Source: Bacteroidota bacterium
GTDB taxonomy: Bacteria; Bacteroidota; Bacteroidia; AKYH767-A; JABDAW01
Direction of reading: 5' to 3'
NCBI GenBank assembly: GCA_013288905.1
Contig: JABDAW010000008.1
Coordinates: forward strand, 1 to 39,675
Length of the DNA stretch: 39,675 nt
The notes below the pieces were generated by a model. The model saw only the letters and a program-made list of their open reading frames with translations, searched no databases and was not told where the DNA came from. Of this stretch, positions 32,385-39,675 are shown piece by piece. The position numbers and the translations under genes were made by a program. Numbering within the stretch: the stretch's first letter is position 1; every line of letters begins with the position of its first letter.

Positions 32385-33854
32385 ATGAAAAAAATTCTTG
32401 CAAGACTTAACAACAGACAGAAAGCTTGGTTCTGGACTTTTACCATCGGTAATGCTTTATTCTTTCTATTCATCCTTATTTTAGCTGGAGCCGACTTTAT
32501 TAATGCGCTTGCTTTGTTGCTCATCACGCAATTCTTGGTTGTGGCATATTATATGAGTATCCGTAATGATAAGAAGAAAGGCGTTGCCCGCGAATGGTTT
32601 GATGCCATTGTGTTTGCTGTGGTTGCTGCGACGATTATCAGAGCATTTTTCCTGGAGGCTTTTACTATCCCTACCTCTTCTGAAGAAAAGACTTTGATGA
32701 TTGGTGATTTTCTTTTTGTAAGCAAATCAAGTTATGGAGCAAGGCTTCCTATGACTCCAATTGCTTTCCCTTTTGCTCATCATACCATGCCTGTTATTGG
32801 CGGCAAGGCATATATTGAATGGCCTAAGATTCCTTATTACCGCCTTCCCGGTTTTGGAAAGATTCAAAACTATGATGCAGTTGTTTTTAATTATCCAGAC
32901 GGCGATACTGTTGCATTGAATGCCCAGGATCAGAGCTATTATCAACTCTGTCGCGACTATGGAAGAGACAATGTTTGGAAAGATGATCAGATGAATCCGC
33001 AAACAGGACAGTCTTATTTTGGTAAGGTTGTGGCTCGTCCTGTTGATAAACGTGAAAATTATATTAAGCGTTGCGTTGCCATCGCTGGAGATACTATATT
33101 AATCAGGCATAAAGATGTTTTTATTAATAGCAAGCCATCTCTTAATGTTGGTACGATTCAATACAATTATTTAGTGCGAACTGACGGCAGTCAAATCAAT
33201 CAAAACATCCTTGAGAAGTTTGATATTACAGAACAAGTTCGCCAAGCTCCAAATGGAGATTATGAAGTTTTTATTCCTAATAATAAACTGGAAGATTTTA
33301 AACAAATAAGTATTATAAAATCTGTAAAACCCTTGGTTGAAGACAGTGGAGTTTATTCTTCGCGCATTTTTCCTCATAGTAAATCTTATGCCTGGAATGT
33401 TGATAATTTTGGACCTTTGGTAATTCCCAAAGAAGGCATGACTGTTGCCATTGACACTACTAATATTGTTTTATATGATAGAATAATAGGGGTCTATGAA
33501 CACAATGATTTGAAGGTTCAAGAGGGTAAAGTTTTTATTAATGGAAAGGAAGCCCATTCTTATACTTTCAAGATGAATTATTATTGGATGATGGGCGATA
33601 ATCGTCACAACTCCGCGGACTCTCGTTACTGGGGTTTTGTACCTCAAGACCATATTGTTGGTAAGGCTGTATTTGTATGGATGTCTTTGAAAGAGAACAC
33701 AGATATTTCTCATAAGTTTCGCTGGAATCGTTTCTTTACTTTTGTGCATCCTTATGGATTATCGAGGTCTTATTTAATTCCATTTCTTATTATCTTAGCT
33801 TCTATCTTTATTGCCTCTTATCTTTATGGCAGAAGGAAAAAGCATCATCGTTAA
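32385..33854 (+). CDS. lepB: Signal peptidase I with altered box B
   Basis: A 489-residue type I signal peptidase, which removes signal peptides on the outer face of the inner membrane through a Ser/Lys dyad. N-terminal membrane helices lie at ~16-36 and ~38-58, another at ~72-90, and a C-terminal one at ~465-483. The nucleophile is Ser99 in IPTSSEEKTLMIGDFLFVSK, and the general base Lys228 is in KRENYIKRCVAIAGD. Box E MMGDNRHNSADSRYWGFVP is intact. A long insertion between the boxes is typical of Bacteroidota enzymes. The residue after the nucleophile, normally Met, is Glu100, which is unusual. A second lepB-like gene follows 99 nt downstream. Confidence 0.94.
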   Translation: MKKILARLNNRQKAWFWTFTIGNALFFLFILILAGADFINALALLLITQFLVVAYYMSIRNDKKKGVAREWFDAIVFAVVAATIIRAFFLEAFTIPTSSEEKTLMIGDFLFVSKSSYGARLPMTPIAFPFAHHTMPVIGGKAYIEWPKIPYYRLPGFGKIQNYDAVVFNYPDGDTVALNAQDQSYYQLCRDYGRDNVWKDDQMNPQTGQSYFGKVVARPVDKRENYIKRCVAIAGDTILIRHKDVFINSKPSLNVGTIQYNYLVRTDGSQINQNILEKFDITEQVRQAPNGDYEVFIPNNKLEDFKQISIIKSVKPLVEDSGVYSSRIFPHSKSYAWNVDNFGPLVIPKEGMTVAIDTTNIVLYDRIIGVYEHNDLKVQEGKVFINGKEAHSYTFKMNYYWMMGDNRHNSADSRYWGFVPQDHIVGKAVFVWMSLKENTDISHKFRWNRFFTFVHPYGLSRSYLIPFLIILASIFIASYLYGRRKKHHR

Positions 33855-33953
33855 AGTTACCAAAAGGTATTGGTAATAAGTGATAATGTAGAATTCATTA
33901 TTCATAATAATCATTCTTAAAAGAAGAAAGAATAATATCAAAATCTCTTTTTA

Positions 33954-35201
33954 ATGATAAGGAAATTAAGAAGCCTGAACCGCCGTCAAAGAAGGAGATT
34001 TAAGATTCTTTCTTTAATTAATCTGGGGTTTCTTTTGATTCTTTTATTCGGTGCAAAAGCAATTGTTCTTAATGCAGTTTCAATTTTCCTTATCAATCAA
34101 TTCCTTATTACCATTTATCACCTTTCTCTTAATCCTGAAGGCTCAAGAACTACAGTTGGCGAGTGGTTTCATGCTATTCTGTTTGCTCTTGTTGCAGCTA
34201 TTATTCTTCGTTCTTTTGTTGTTGAAGCATTCACTATTCCTTCTTCTTCAATGGAGAAAACTTTGCTGATAGGCGATTTTATTTTTGTAAGCAAAATTAA
34301 TTATGGTCCCCGCATTCCTATGACTCCAGTTGCCTTTCCTTTCACTCATCATACGCTTCCATATAGAGGTTTGAAATCTTATACGGAATGGTTGAAGCTT
34401 CCTTACTGTAGATTGCCTGGTTTTACTCATATCAGGAACAATGATGTGGTAGTTTTTAATTACCCGATGGAAGACTTCCGCCCTGTTGATAAACGCGAAA
34501 ATTATATCAAAAGATGTGTCGCGATCCCAGGCGATGATTTCATGATTGTTCATGGAAATATTTACATCAATCATCGTCGGCTTCCCTTTCCTGATCATGC
34601 TTTGCAGACTTATCATATCAAAGCGGATGATGATACATACTTTCAGGACAGCATCAGGTATGTTGAGGCTTATTTACCGCAATTAGTTTCTAATAAAGGA
34701 GATTATTTAGTCCCTCTTTCCAAGATTGGTTTGGAGCAATTGCATTCCATTAAGTGCATTATAAATGTTGAGAGATTAAGCCCTGAAGAAATCAAACATT
34801 ACTATCAAACTTCGCTCTTTCCTTATGACAAATTTCATGACTGGCAGGTTGATGATTTCGGTCCGATAAAGATTCCCAAGATAGGCGATACTATCTATCT
34901 TGATCATTCTAATATTGCCATCTATCGCAGGATTATTGAATCTTATGAGGGTAATAAATTTGAAGAGAAGGATGATAAAATATTCATTAATGACAAAGAA
35001 ACTTCTATATATAAATTCAAGATGAATTATTACTTTATGATGGGCGACAACCGTTATAATTCGGAGGACTCTCGCTTCTGGGGATTCGTACCCGAAGACC
35101 ATATCGTAGGAAAAGCTTCCATGATTTGGATGTCTTGGGATAAGGAAGCAAAGGGGTTTTCAAGGATAAGATGGAATCGGTTGTTCCGATTTATCAATTA
35201 G
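33954..35201 (+). CDS. lepB: Signal peptidase I, canonical paralog
   Basis: A 415-residue paralog of the preceding gene. It keeps the standard box B, IPSSSMEKTLLIGDF, with nucleophile Ser99 and Met100, the base Lys186 in KRENYIKRCVAIPGD, and box E MMGDNRYNSEDSRFWGFVP. It lacks the ~40-residue insertion found between boxes C and D of the first copy and has no clear C-terminal helix. N-terminal hydrophobic helices lie at ~19-57 and ~72-90. The two genes are a tandem duplication with substantial divergence, perhaps with divided substrate sets. It is separated by 99 nt and a small TTACCA/TGGTAA dyad at 33857-33876. Confidence 0.95.
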   Translation: MIRKLRSLNRRQRRRFKILSLINLGFLLILLFGAKAIVLNAVSIFLINQFLITIYHLSLNPEGSRTTVGEWFHAILFALVAAIILRSFVVEAFTIPSSSMEKTLLIGDFIFVSKINYGPRIPMTPVAFPFTHHTLPYRGLKSYTEWLKLPYCRLPGFTHIRNNDVVVFNYPMEDFRPVDKRENYIKRCVAIPGDDFMIVHGNIYINHRRLPFPDHALQTYHIKADDDTYFQDSIRYVEAYLPQLVSNKGDYLVPLSKIGLEQLHSIKCIINVERLSPEEIKHYYQTSLFPYDKFHDWQVDDFGPIKIPKIGDTIYLDHSNIAIYRRIIESYEGNKFEEKDDKIFINDKETSIYKFKMNYYFMMGDNRYNSEDSRFWGFVPEDHIVGKASMIWMSWDKEAKGFSRIRWNRLFRFIN

Positions 35202-35355
35202 GACAATTCTGAATTCATGATTCCATACACATGATTTTAAATTATTAAAACACCTGTTTTATCCGTGTCCTATTTTCCGAAGAACTCTAATGTCTTCCTT
35301 TTATGACATAGCTTTTTTTGAGGCAATGCAATAAAAGGAGTATCGAAACAATTTT
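35202..35355. other. Gene-free spacer after the signal peptidases
   Basis: No reading frame or strong hairpin is seen before the inverted repeat at 35356. Confidence 0.4.
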
Positions 35356-35405
35356 AAATTACGAATTACGAAAATAAGAAGTGCTTTTCTCATAATTCGT
35401 AATTT
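35356..35405. repeat. Inverted repeat upstream of the amidohydrolase promoter
   Basis: AAATTACGAATTA (35356-35368) pairs perfectly with TAATTCGTAATTT (35393-35405) around a 24-nt loop. The words resemble the 14-nt tandem repeat at 1524-1551. It sits just before a -7 element and may be an upstream terminator or operator. Confidence 0.65.
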
Positions 35406-35413
35406 GAAATTCG

Positions 35414-35421
35414 TATGTTTG
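35414..35421 (+). promoter_or_regulatory. -7 element of the amidohydrolase gene
   Basis: TATGTTTG matches TAnnTTTG and lies 40 nt before the ATG at 35462. Confidence 0.7.
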
Positions 35422-35461
35422 CAGCCAATAATTAATTTAATCATTCTTATAAAATTGAAAT

Positions 35462-36754
35462 ATGAAGAATCTATTTGGGATACTATTTTGCGTTATATTT
35501 ACAGGATTTGTTTATTCCCAAAACCCTTCTCCTGCAAAGGACCAGGATAAACCTGTTTTAATTTCTAATGCGACGGTTCATATAGGGAATGGACTGATAA
35601 TAACGAATGGTGCTGTGGCTTTTACTAAAGGAAAAATTGTAGCAGTAGGCGAAGTTTCTAAATTGGGAATTGATGTGGCAGGTTATGATAAAATTGATGC
35701 TCAAGGAAAGGATGTCTATCCCGGCTTCATTGCTCTAAATACCATTTTGGGTTTGAGCGAAATAGAGGCAGCAAGGGCTACAAATGATTATGCTGAAGTA
35801 GGAAGTCTTAATCCTGATGTTCGGGCGATTATTGCTTATAATACCGACTCTAAAGTGCCTGCTACCGTGCGTTCTAACGGTGTATTGCTTGCACAGATAG
35901 TTCCGCAGGGAGGCCTTATATCGGGACAAAGCTCAGTTGTGGAATTAGATGGTTGGAATTGGGAAGATGCTGCCTATAAAATGGATGAAGGGATACATTT
36001 GAATTGGCCCTATATGTCTATAAACAGAGCTTCAGCAACCGAGACAGATGAAGTGCAAAGAGAAAGGATTCAGAAGAATTTGAATAACCTGAATGACTTG
36101 TTTAAAAATGCAAAAGCTTATAGCCAGATTAAGAACCCTGCTGAGAAGAATTTGAAATGGGAAAGTATGCGCGGGCTATTTGATGGCAGTAAAAAACTAT
36201 ATGTTCATGCATACAATGTAAAAGAAATAACTGCCGCAGTAAATTTCTGTAAAGAGTATGGAGTAAAGATGGTTTTAGTAGGTGGAAATGATGCATGGCG
36301 AACGACTGATTTATTAAAAGAGCAAAATATTCCTGTTGTTCTTGGACGCTCACATTCCCTGCCTATTCGTGATGATGAGGATATAGATATGCCTTATAAA
36401 TTGCCAGTAATATTGCAACAGGCGGGCATTAACTATTGTATAAGTATTGATGGTTTTTGGCAAGTAAGGAATATTTCATTTAATGCAGGAACTCCCGTGG
36501 CTTATGGGCTTACAAAAGAACAAGCCTTGATGGCAATAACTAATAATGCTGCGAAAATTCTGGGGATAGATAAACAAGTCGGTACGATTGAGGCTGGTAA
36601 GGATGCAACACTTTTTATATCCGACGGAGATGCTTTAGACATGCGGACGAGTAACCTAACTCAAGCTTTTATTCGTGGTAAAAACATTAATCTTGATAAC
36701 ATCCAAAAGCAACTTTATAAGAAATATATGGATAAATATGGATTGAAAGAGTAG
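35462..36754 (+). CDS. Amidohydrolase-family protein without HxH
   Basis: A 430-residue exported protein. The signal peptide ends near VYSQ (residue 20). The amidohydrolase layout is clear: an N-terminal small beta domain (VLISNATVHIGNG, GKIVAVG, IDAQGKDVYPGFIA), a TIM-barrel region and the C-terminal NNAAKILGIDKQVGTIEAGKDATLFI motif that closes the fold in imidazolonepropionase/dihydroorotase-like enzymes. Where catalytic members have the metal-binding HxH after PG, this protein has PGFIALNTILGL, so both histidines are lost. It may be a non-metal or pseudo-enzyme, possibly pairing with an active paralog elsewhere. Transcribed from its own promoter. Confidence 0.88.
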   Translation: MKNLFGILFCVIFTGFVYSQNPSPAKDQDKPVLISNATVHIGNGLIITNGAVAFTKGKIVAVGEVSKLGIDVAGYDKIDAQGKDVYPGFIALNTILGLSEIEAARATNDYAEVGSLNPDVRAIIAYNTDSKVPATVRSNGVLLAQIVPQGGLISGQSSVVELDGWNWEDAAYKMDEGIHLNWPYMSINRASATETDEVQRERIQKNLNNLNDLFKNAKAYSQIKNPAEKNLKWESMRGLFDGSKKLYVHAYNVKEITAAVNFCKEYGVKMVLVGGNDAWRTTDLLKEQNIPVVLGRSHSLPIRDDEDIDMPYKLPVILQQAGINYCISIDGFWQVRNISFNAGTPVAYGLTKEQALMAITNNAAKILGIDKQVGTIEAGKDATLFISDGDALDMRTSNLTQAFIRGKNINLDNIQKQLYKKYMDKYGLKE

Positions 36755-36775
36755 GGGAGTAGCTAATATAAATAC

Positions 36776-36783
36776 TATATTTG
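36776..36783 (+). promoter_or_regulatory. -7 element of the DUF1761 gene
   Basis: TATATTTG fits the consensus, 48 nt upstream of the ATG at 36832. Confidence 0.6.
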
Positions 36784-36831
36784 CCTTCTTAATAATTCAA
36801 AAATAATTTACCTTAATTAAAACATTCTATT

Positions 36832-37254
36832 ATGCAATTTCACAACATTAATCTCGTAGCCGTGCTGGTATGTGCGGTATCAAGTTTCATCATTGGCGGA
36901 ATATGGTATTCGCCAGTCCTCTTTGCAAGAAGTTGGGCAAAGGAACTCGGAAAATCTCCTGAAGATTTTAAGAAAAGCAGCCCTTTAGTACCAATGTTAA
37001 TTTCTTTTTTGGCATCCATTGTTATTGCTTTTGTAATGGCACATATTATTGTCTTTGCAGACACAGCAAGAGTAGTTCACAGCTTGAGAACTAATATTGA
37101 AACTGCAATTCTCTTGTGGGGTGGATTCACTGCCGCCACTTCCTTTGTGAATAAGGGATTTGAAGGTTATTCCATGACTCTTTGGGCAATTAATGTCGGT
37201 TACAGATTGGTTGATTTCATTGCTATGGCAGTGATTTTGACCTTGATGCCCTAA
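36832..37254 (+). CDS. DUF1761 family membrane protein
   Basis: A 140-residue protein with four hydrophobic segments (about 8-28, 50-72, 89-107 and 118-138). The pattern IGGIWYSPVLFARSWAKELGKSPED, followed by a Phe/Ser-rich helix and a final NVGYRLVDFIAMAVIL, is typical of the DUF1761 family. The function of this family is not established; the conserved Trp-Tyr-Ser-Pro segment suggests ligand or lipid contact. It has its own promoter. Confidence 0.85.
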   Translation: MQFHNINLVAVLVCAVSSFIIGGIWYSPVLFARSWAKELGKSPEDFKKSSPLVPMLISFLASIVIAFVMAHIIVFADTARVVHSLRTNIETAILLWGGFTAATSFVNKGFEGYSMTLWAINVGYRLVDFIAMAVILTLMP

Positions 37255-37338
37255 TTATTTTCTTCTATTATTGTTCTTTATTTCCGAAAACCTATTTAAA
37301 GGAGGGACATAGGTAGGTATTTAATTAAAGATGTTATT

Positions 37339-37929
37339 ATGAAAGGTTTGATTATATTTATTATTGTGTGTTCTATGGTAGAATGCAAATCTGGATCTGA
37401 TACAAATAATCATCCTATTGTTTCTTCCTCCTTTTATGACATTAATATTAGCACTGTTTCCAGTGAGCATGTTGCTCTTTCAAAGATAAAAAAGAGTAAG
37501 GCTTCGGTCTTTTTCTTTATGTCTCCTGAATGTCCGATATGTGAGAATTATTCTTTAACTATTAATGAAATTATTGAGACATTTAAGGATAAGAATATAG
37601 ATTTCTATTGCATCTTTCCGGGAACTTATTACAACAGGAATCAGATTCTGGAATATCTTACTAAATTTAAAATGGAGTTCATACCTTTATTAGATCCTCA
37701 ATTATTATTAACCAAAAATATTAATGCCAAAGTGATGCCTGAAACCTTTGTTATTGAATCTTCCGGCACCATTCTTTACCACGGAAGCATTGATAATTTA
37801 TATTATTCCATAGGTAAACAAAGAACTATTGTTACCGAGCATTATCTCAAAGACGTTCTTGAAAACATCGTTAATAATAAACCATTCGATGCTAAAAACA
37901 CCGAAGCTATAGGATGCTTTATTGAATAA
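37339..37929 (+). CDS. Redoxin/thioredoxin-like lipoprotein with CPIC
   Basis: A 196-residue thioredoxin-fold protein. A short hydrophobic start (MKGLIIFIIVCSMVEC) ends in Cys16, a probable lipoprotein attachment site with a weak lipobox. The fold is marked by ASVFFFMSPECPICE with the redox pair Cys66-Cys69 (CPIC), a cis-Pro segment MPETFVI, and a closing SGTILYHGSID. It is expected in the periplasm. The following cytochrome c-copper protein starts 18 nt after its stop, and related redoxin domains are encoded together with such proteins in other phyla, to my recollection. It may act in copper or haem maturation, or in redox supply to its partner. Confidence 0.85.
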   Translation: MKGLIIFIIVCSMVECKSGSDTNNHPIVSSSFYDINISTVSSEHVALSKIKKSKASVFFFMSPECPICENYSLTINEIIETFKDKNIDFYCIFPGTYYNRNQILEYLTKFKMEFIPLLDPQLLLTKNINAKVMPETFVIESSGTILYHGSIDNLYYSIGKQRTIVTEHYLKDVLENIVNNKPFDAKNTEAIGCFIE

Positions 37930-37947
37930 TATTTTGAAGGTATTTGC

Positions 37948-39324
37948 ATGAATTATTATATAAGGAAATATTTACTGAATGTCACAGAACTACTGATAGT
38001 TGTGGCTTTCATTACTTCCTGTAAGCATTCTGATAAAGTAACATTCGCTGAAACTATTGCTCCGATTATTTATAAGAATTGTACTACTTGTCATCGTCCA
38101 GGTTCTGACGCTCCATTTGATTTGATAACTTATAATGATTGCAAGAAGAGAGCTAAATTAATTCAGAAAGTTACCGAAACAAAGTTCATGCCCCCGTACC
38201 CTGCAGACCCTTCTTATTCTCATTTTATTGATGAAAAAGTATTGTCAGATAATGACATTAAATTAATAAAAGAATGGGTGGAGGAAGATGCCCCAATGGG
38301 TGATTCTGCAAAACTTCCCAAGCCGCCTCAATTTCCCAAAGGCTCACAATTAGGCATTCCAGATTTGGTTTTAAAGATGCTATATCCACATCATATTGTT
38401 GGTGATAATAAAGACAAATTTTATCTGATAAAAATCCCATATACTATTCCAAATGATACCTTCATCAGAGTGATAGAATTCATTCCTGGCACCCCAAAAG
38501 TAGTTCATCATGTCAATGGTCAGTTGATAAGTTATGATGAAGGCAAAAAGCAAGATATTTATGGCGGACAATATATCGTTGATATTGATTCCTTCAATCA
38601 TAAAGAAGGCTTTGAACGCATGCAGATCCCCAACGATGACGGCACTTATCCTACCTACACGCCTTCTGTTACGAATTATCTTCCGGGTGTCATTGCCACC
38701 ATATATCCTGAAGGAATCGGCGGCTATAAAATGGCTAAACAAGGCATGATTCTCTTTAGTGAAATACATTATGGACCTTCCCCGATTGCTTATGATGATA
38801 CTTCTTATTGCAATGTGTTTTTTGACAAGGAAAAACCTGTTCGTCCGACATTTGAATTGCAATTAGGTACGCTTGGTATTTCAAAAATTATTCCCCCACT
38901 TGTCATTCCTCCGAATACTGTCAAAAAATTCCACACAAGTACCTTTGTCGGAATGGATATTTCCCTGCTCACGGTCAATCCCCACATGCACCTTCTTGGA
39001 AAGAAGTTTCTCGCTTATGCCATAACGCCTTCCGGCGATACTATCCATTTGATTCGGATAAATAATTGGGATTTTCGCTGGCAATATTTCTATACTTTTA
39101 AACAAATGATTAAGATTCCAAAAGGCTCCTTGATTTATGCCGAAGGCACTTATGACAACACCACAAACAATCCATTAAACCCCTTCAATCCACCCCAAAC
39201 CGTGTCAGAAAAAAACGGAAGCATGAAGGTTACAGACGAGATGTTTCAATTCATCATGACTTATCTTCCCTATCAGCAAGGCGATGAAAATATCTCACTT
39301 GAGAATCCTAAATACAATCATTAG
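37948..39324 (+). CDS. Cytochrome c fused to PHM-like copper monooxygenase
   Basis: A 458-residue lipoprotein (lipobox near FITSC, Cys25). The N-terminal domain has a haem c site CTTCH (45-49) and a KFMPPYPAD loop with probable axial Met81. The C-terminal ~300 residues have the ligand set of peptidylglycine alpha-hydroxylating monooxygenase (ascorbate-dependent type II copper monooxygenases): HH (187-188) and His274 in EIHYGP for one copper, HMH (346-348) and Met432 in TDEMFQF for the other. The YDNTTNNPLNPFNPP stretch is also typical. Expected to catalyse copper/O2-dependent C-H hydroxylation in the periplasm or at the outer membrane, with electrons perhaps via its own haem. The substrate is unknown. 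Confidence 0.88.
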   Translation: MNYYIRKYLLNVTELLIVVAFITSCKHSDKVTFAETIAPIIYKNCTTCHRPGSDAPFDLITYNDCKKRAKLIQKVTETKFMPPYPADPSYSHFIDEKVLSDNDIKLIKEWVEEDAPMGDSAKLPKPPQFPKGSQLGIPDLVLKMLYPHHIVGDNKDKFYLIKIPYTIPNDTFIRVIEFIPGTPKVVHHVNGQLISYDEGKKQDIYGGQYIVDIDSFNHKEGFERMQIPNDDGTYPTYTPSVTNYLPGVIATIYPEGIGGYKMAKQGMILFSEIHYGPSPIAYDDTSYCNVFFDKEKPVRPTFELQLGTLGISKIIPPLVIPPNTVKKFHTSTFVGMDISLLTVNPHMHLLGKKFLAYAITPSGDTIHLIRINNWDFRWQYFYTFKQMIKIPKGSLIYAEGTYDNTTNNPLNPFNPPQTVSEKNGSMKVTDEMFQFIMTYLPYQQGDENISLENPKYNH

Positions 39325-39339
39325 AATGTTCCGATTCAT

Positions 39340-39387
39340 CATCCTTATATTGCAGCAGCCAGAAAAGGCTACTATCATATAAGGATG
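39340..39387 (+). terminator. Hairpin after the cytochrome-copper gene
   Basis: CATCCTTATAT (39340-39350) pairs perfectly with ATATAAGGATG (39377-39387), 15 nt after the stop codon, with a smaller GCAGCC/GGCT inner pairing. The following AAAAAATTG lacks a clear T-tract, so termination is inferred from position. Confidence 0.55.
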
Positions 39388-39475
39388 AAAAAATTGTTTA
39401 AAGTTAAAGCCTGAAATCTAAAGTTTGGGAATATTCGATATTACTTTAACGTGAATTCGGGATTAGAAATGAAAA

Positions 39476-39675
39476 TTGATGCCGTTTTAAGCTCAAAGAT
39501 GTTATTTTTAAGCTACCTTCAACCTATTATGTAATTCCATTAAACTAATACATACCTCCTTCAACCTATTATGTACTTCCTTTAAACTATTATGTACTTC
39601 CTTTAAGCTAATATATACTTCCTTCAACCTATTATGTACTTCCTTTAAACTATTATGCACTTCCTTTAAGCTAAT
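39476..39675. repeat. Tandem array C, 21-nt units with 63-nt super-period
   Basis: Units begin every 21 nt at 39518, 39539, 39560, 39581, 39602, 39623, 39644 and 39665, and run off the window. Unit types alternate TTCAACCTATTATGTACTTC, TTTAAACTATTATGTACTTC and TTTAAGCTAATATATACTTC, so three units make a 63-nt higher-order repeat. Weak copies extend left to about 39476. Confidence 0.85.
39509..39675 (-). CDS. Possible partial coiled-coil ORF in array C
   Basis: On the minus strand the array is open from the window edge to a TAA at 39509-39511, giving 55 residues of LKEVHNS/R heptads with Leu and Val/Leu spaced 4-3, the classical coiled-coil pattern. Changes between units are largely synonymous or conservative at the hydrophobic positions (TTA/TTG, GTA/GTG, one GTA to TTA). 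The start lies outside the window. It may be the end of a heptad-repeat protein, or just an open frame of a 21-nt array. Confidence 0.35.

Overview
The window is a chromosomal segment of an AT-rich member of the Bacteroidota, probably an environmental Chitinophagales/Sphingobacteriales-like lineage. The evidence is the Bacteroidota -7 promoter element (TAnnTTTG) in front of many genes, a type IX secretion/gliding-associated C-terminal domain on a PKD-repeat protein, a carboxypeptidase-regulatory plus beta-barrel outer membrane protein, a Reg_prop/Y_Y_Y sensor kinase, and long Bacteroidota-type signal peptidases. No tRNA, rRNA, CRISPR array, prophage or transposase gene was recognised.

Layout. 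1-2.4 kb: surE, a small membrane protein and lpxB on the minus strand (envelope/housekeeping). 2.4-3.4 kb: a minus-strand desaturase strikingly like eukaryotic dihydroceramide Delta4-desaturase. 3.8-6.7 kb: a MarR regulator with a perfect palindromic operator candidate, followed by an outer membrane beta-barrel protein. 6.9-10.1 kb: an unrecognised gene pair, an intergenic array of 21-22-nt repeats, and a membrane protein with DnaJ-type zinc-finger repeats. 10.1-12.7 kb: a small accessory island in which two direct copies of a ~230-nt palindromic, promoter-bearing repeat flank a MazEF-like pair (toxin gene frameshifted as read) and precede a Fic AMP-transferase. 12.9-19.5 kb: a GNAT acetyltransferase, a large TPR protein, and a NarL-type response regulator with its two-component sensor, all on the minus strand. 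19.5-20.6 kb: a gene-poor kilobase with nested palindromes and a 21-nt-periodic array of about 470 nt. 20.7-25.5 kb: a surface protein with YadA-like repeats and an S74 chaperone domain, a hydrolase-sirtuin overlapping pair, and a membrane protein. 25.5-28.6 kb: a minus-strand Kelch/PKD protein with a gliding-type C-terminus. 28.7-29.2 kb: a promoter-led palindromic element built of 21-nt units. 29.2-35.2 kb: two hypothetical genes, an SRPBCC protein and two tandem divergent signal peptidases I. 35.5-39.3 kb: an amidohydrolase lacking its metal-binding HxH, a DUF1761 protein, and a redoxin-like lipoprotein followed by a cytochrome c/peptidylglycine-monooxygenase-like copper protein. The window ends inside another 21-nt array.

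The most unusual signal is not a conventional gene. Four separate intergenic loci (about 8.1-8.4, 20.1-20.56, 28.93-29.13 and 39.5->39.675 kb) carry tandem repeats of unrelated sequence but the same ~21-nt period, often with palindromic units or inverted halves and decayed edges. 21 nt is both two B-DNA turns and seven codons, and several arrays read as heptad peptides, so both a DNA-structure and a coding explanation remain open. Other points of note are the DEGS-like desaturase, the cytochrome c-PHM fusion, the promoter-carrying repeats around the toxin-antitoxin pair, and the signal peptidase with Glu in place of the Met after the catalytic Ser.
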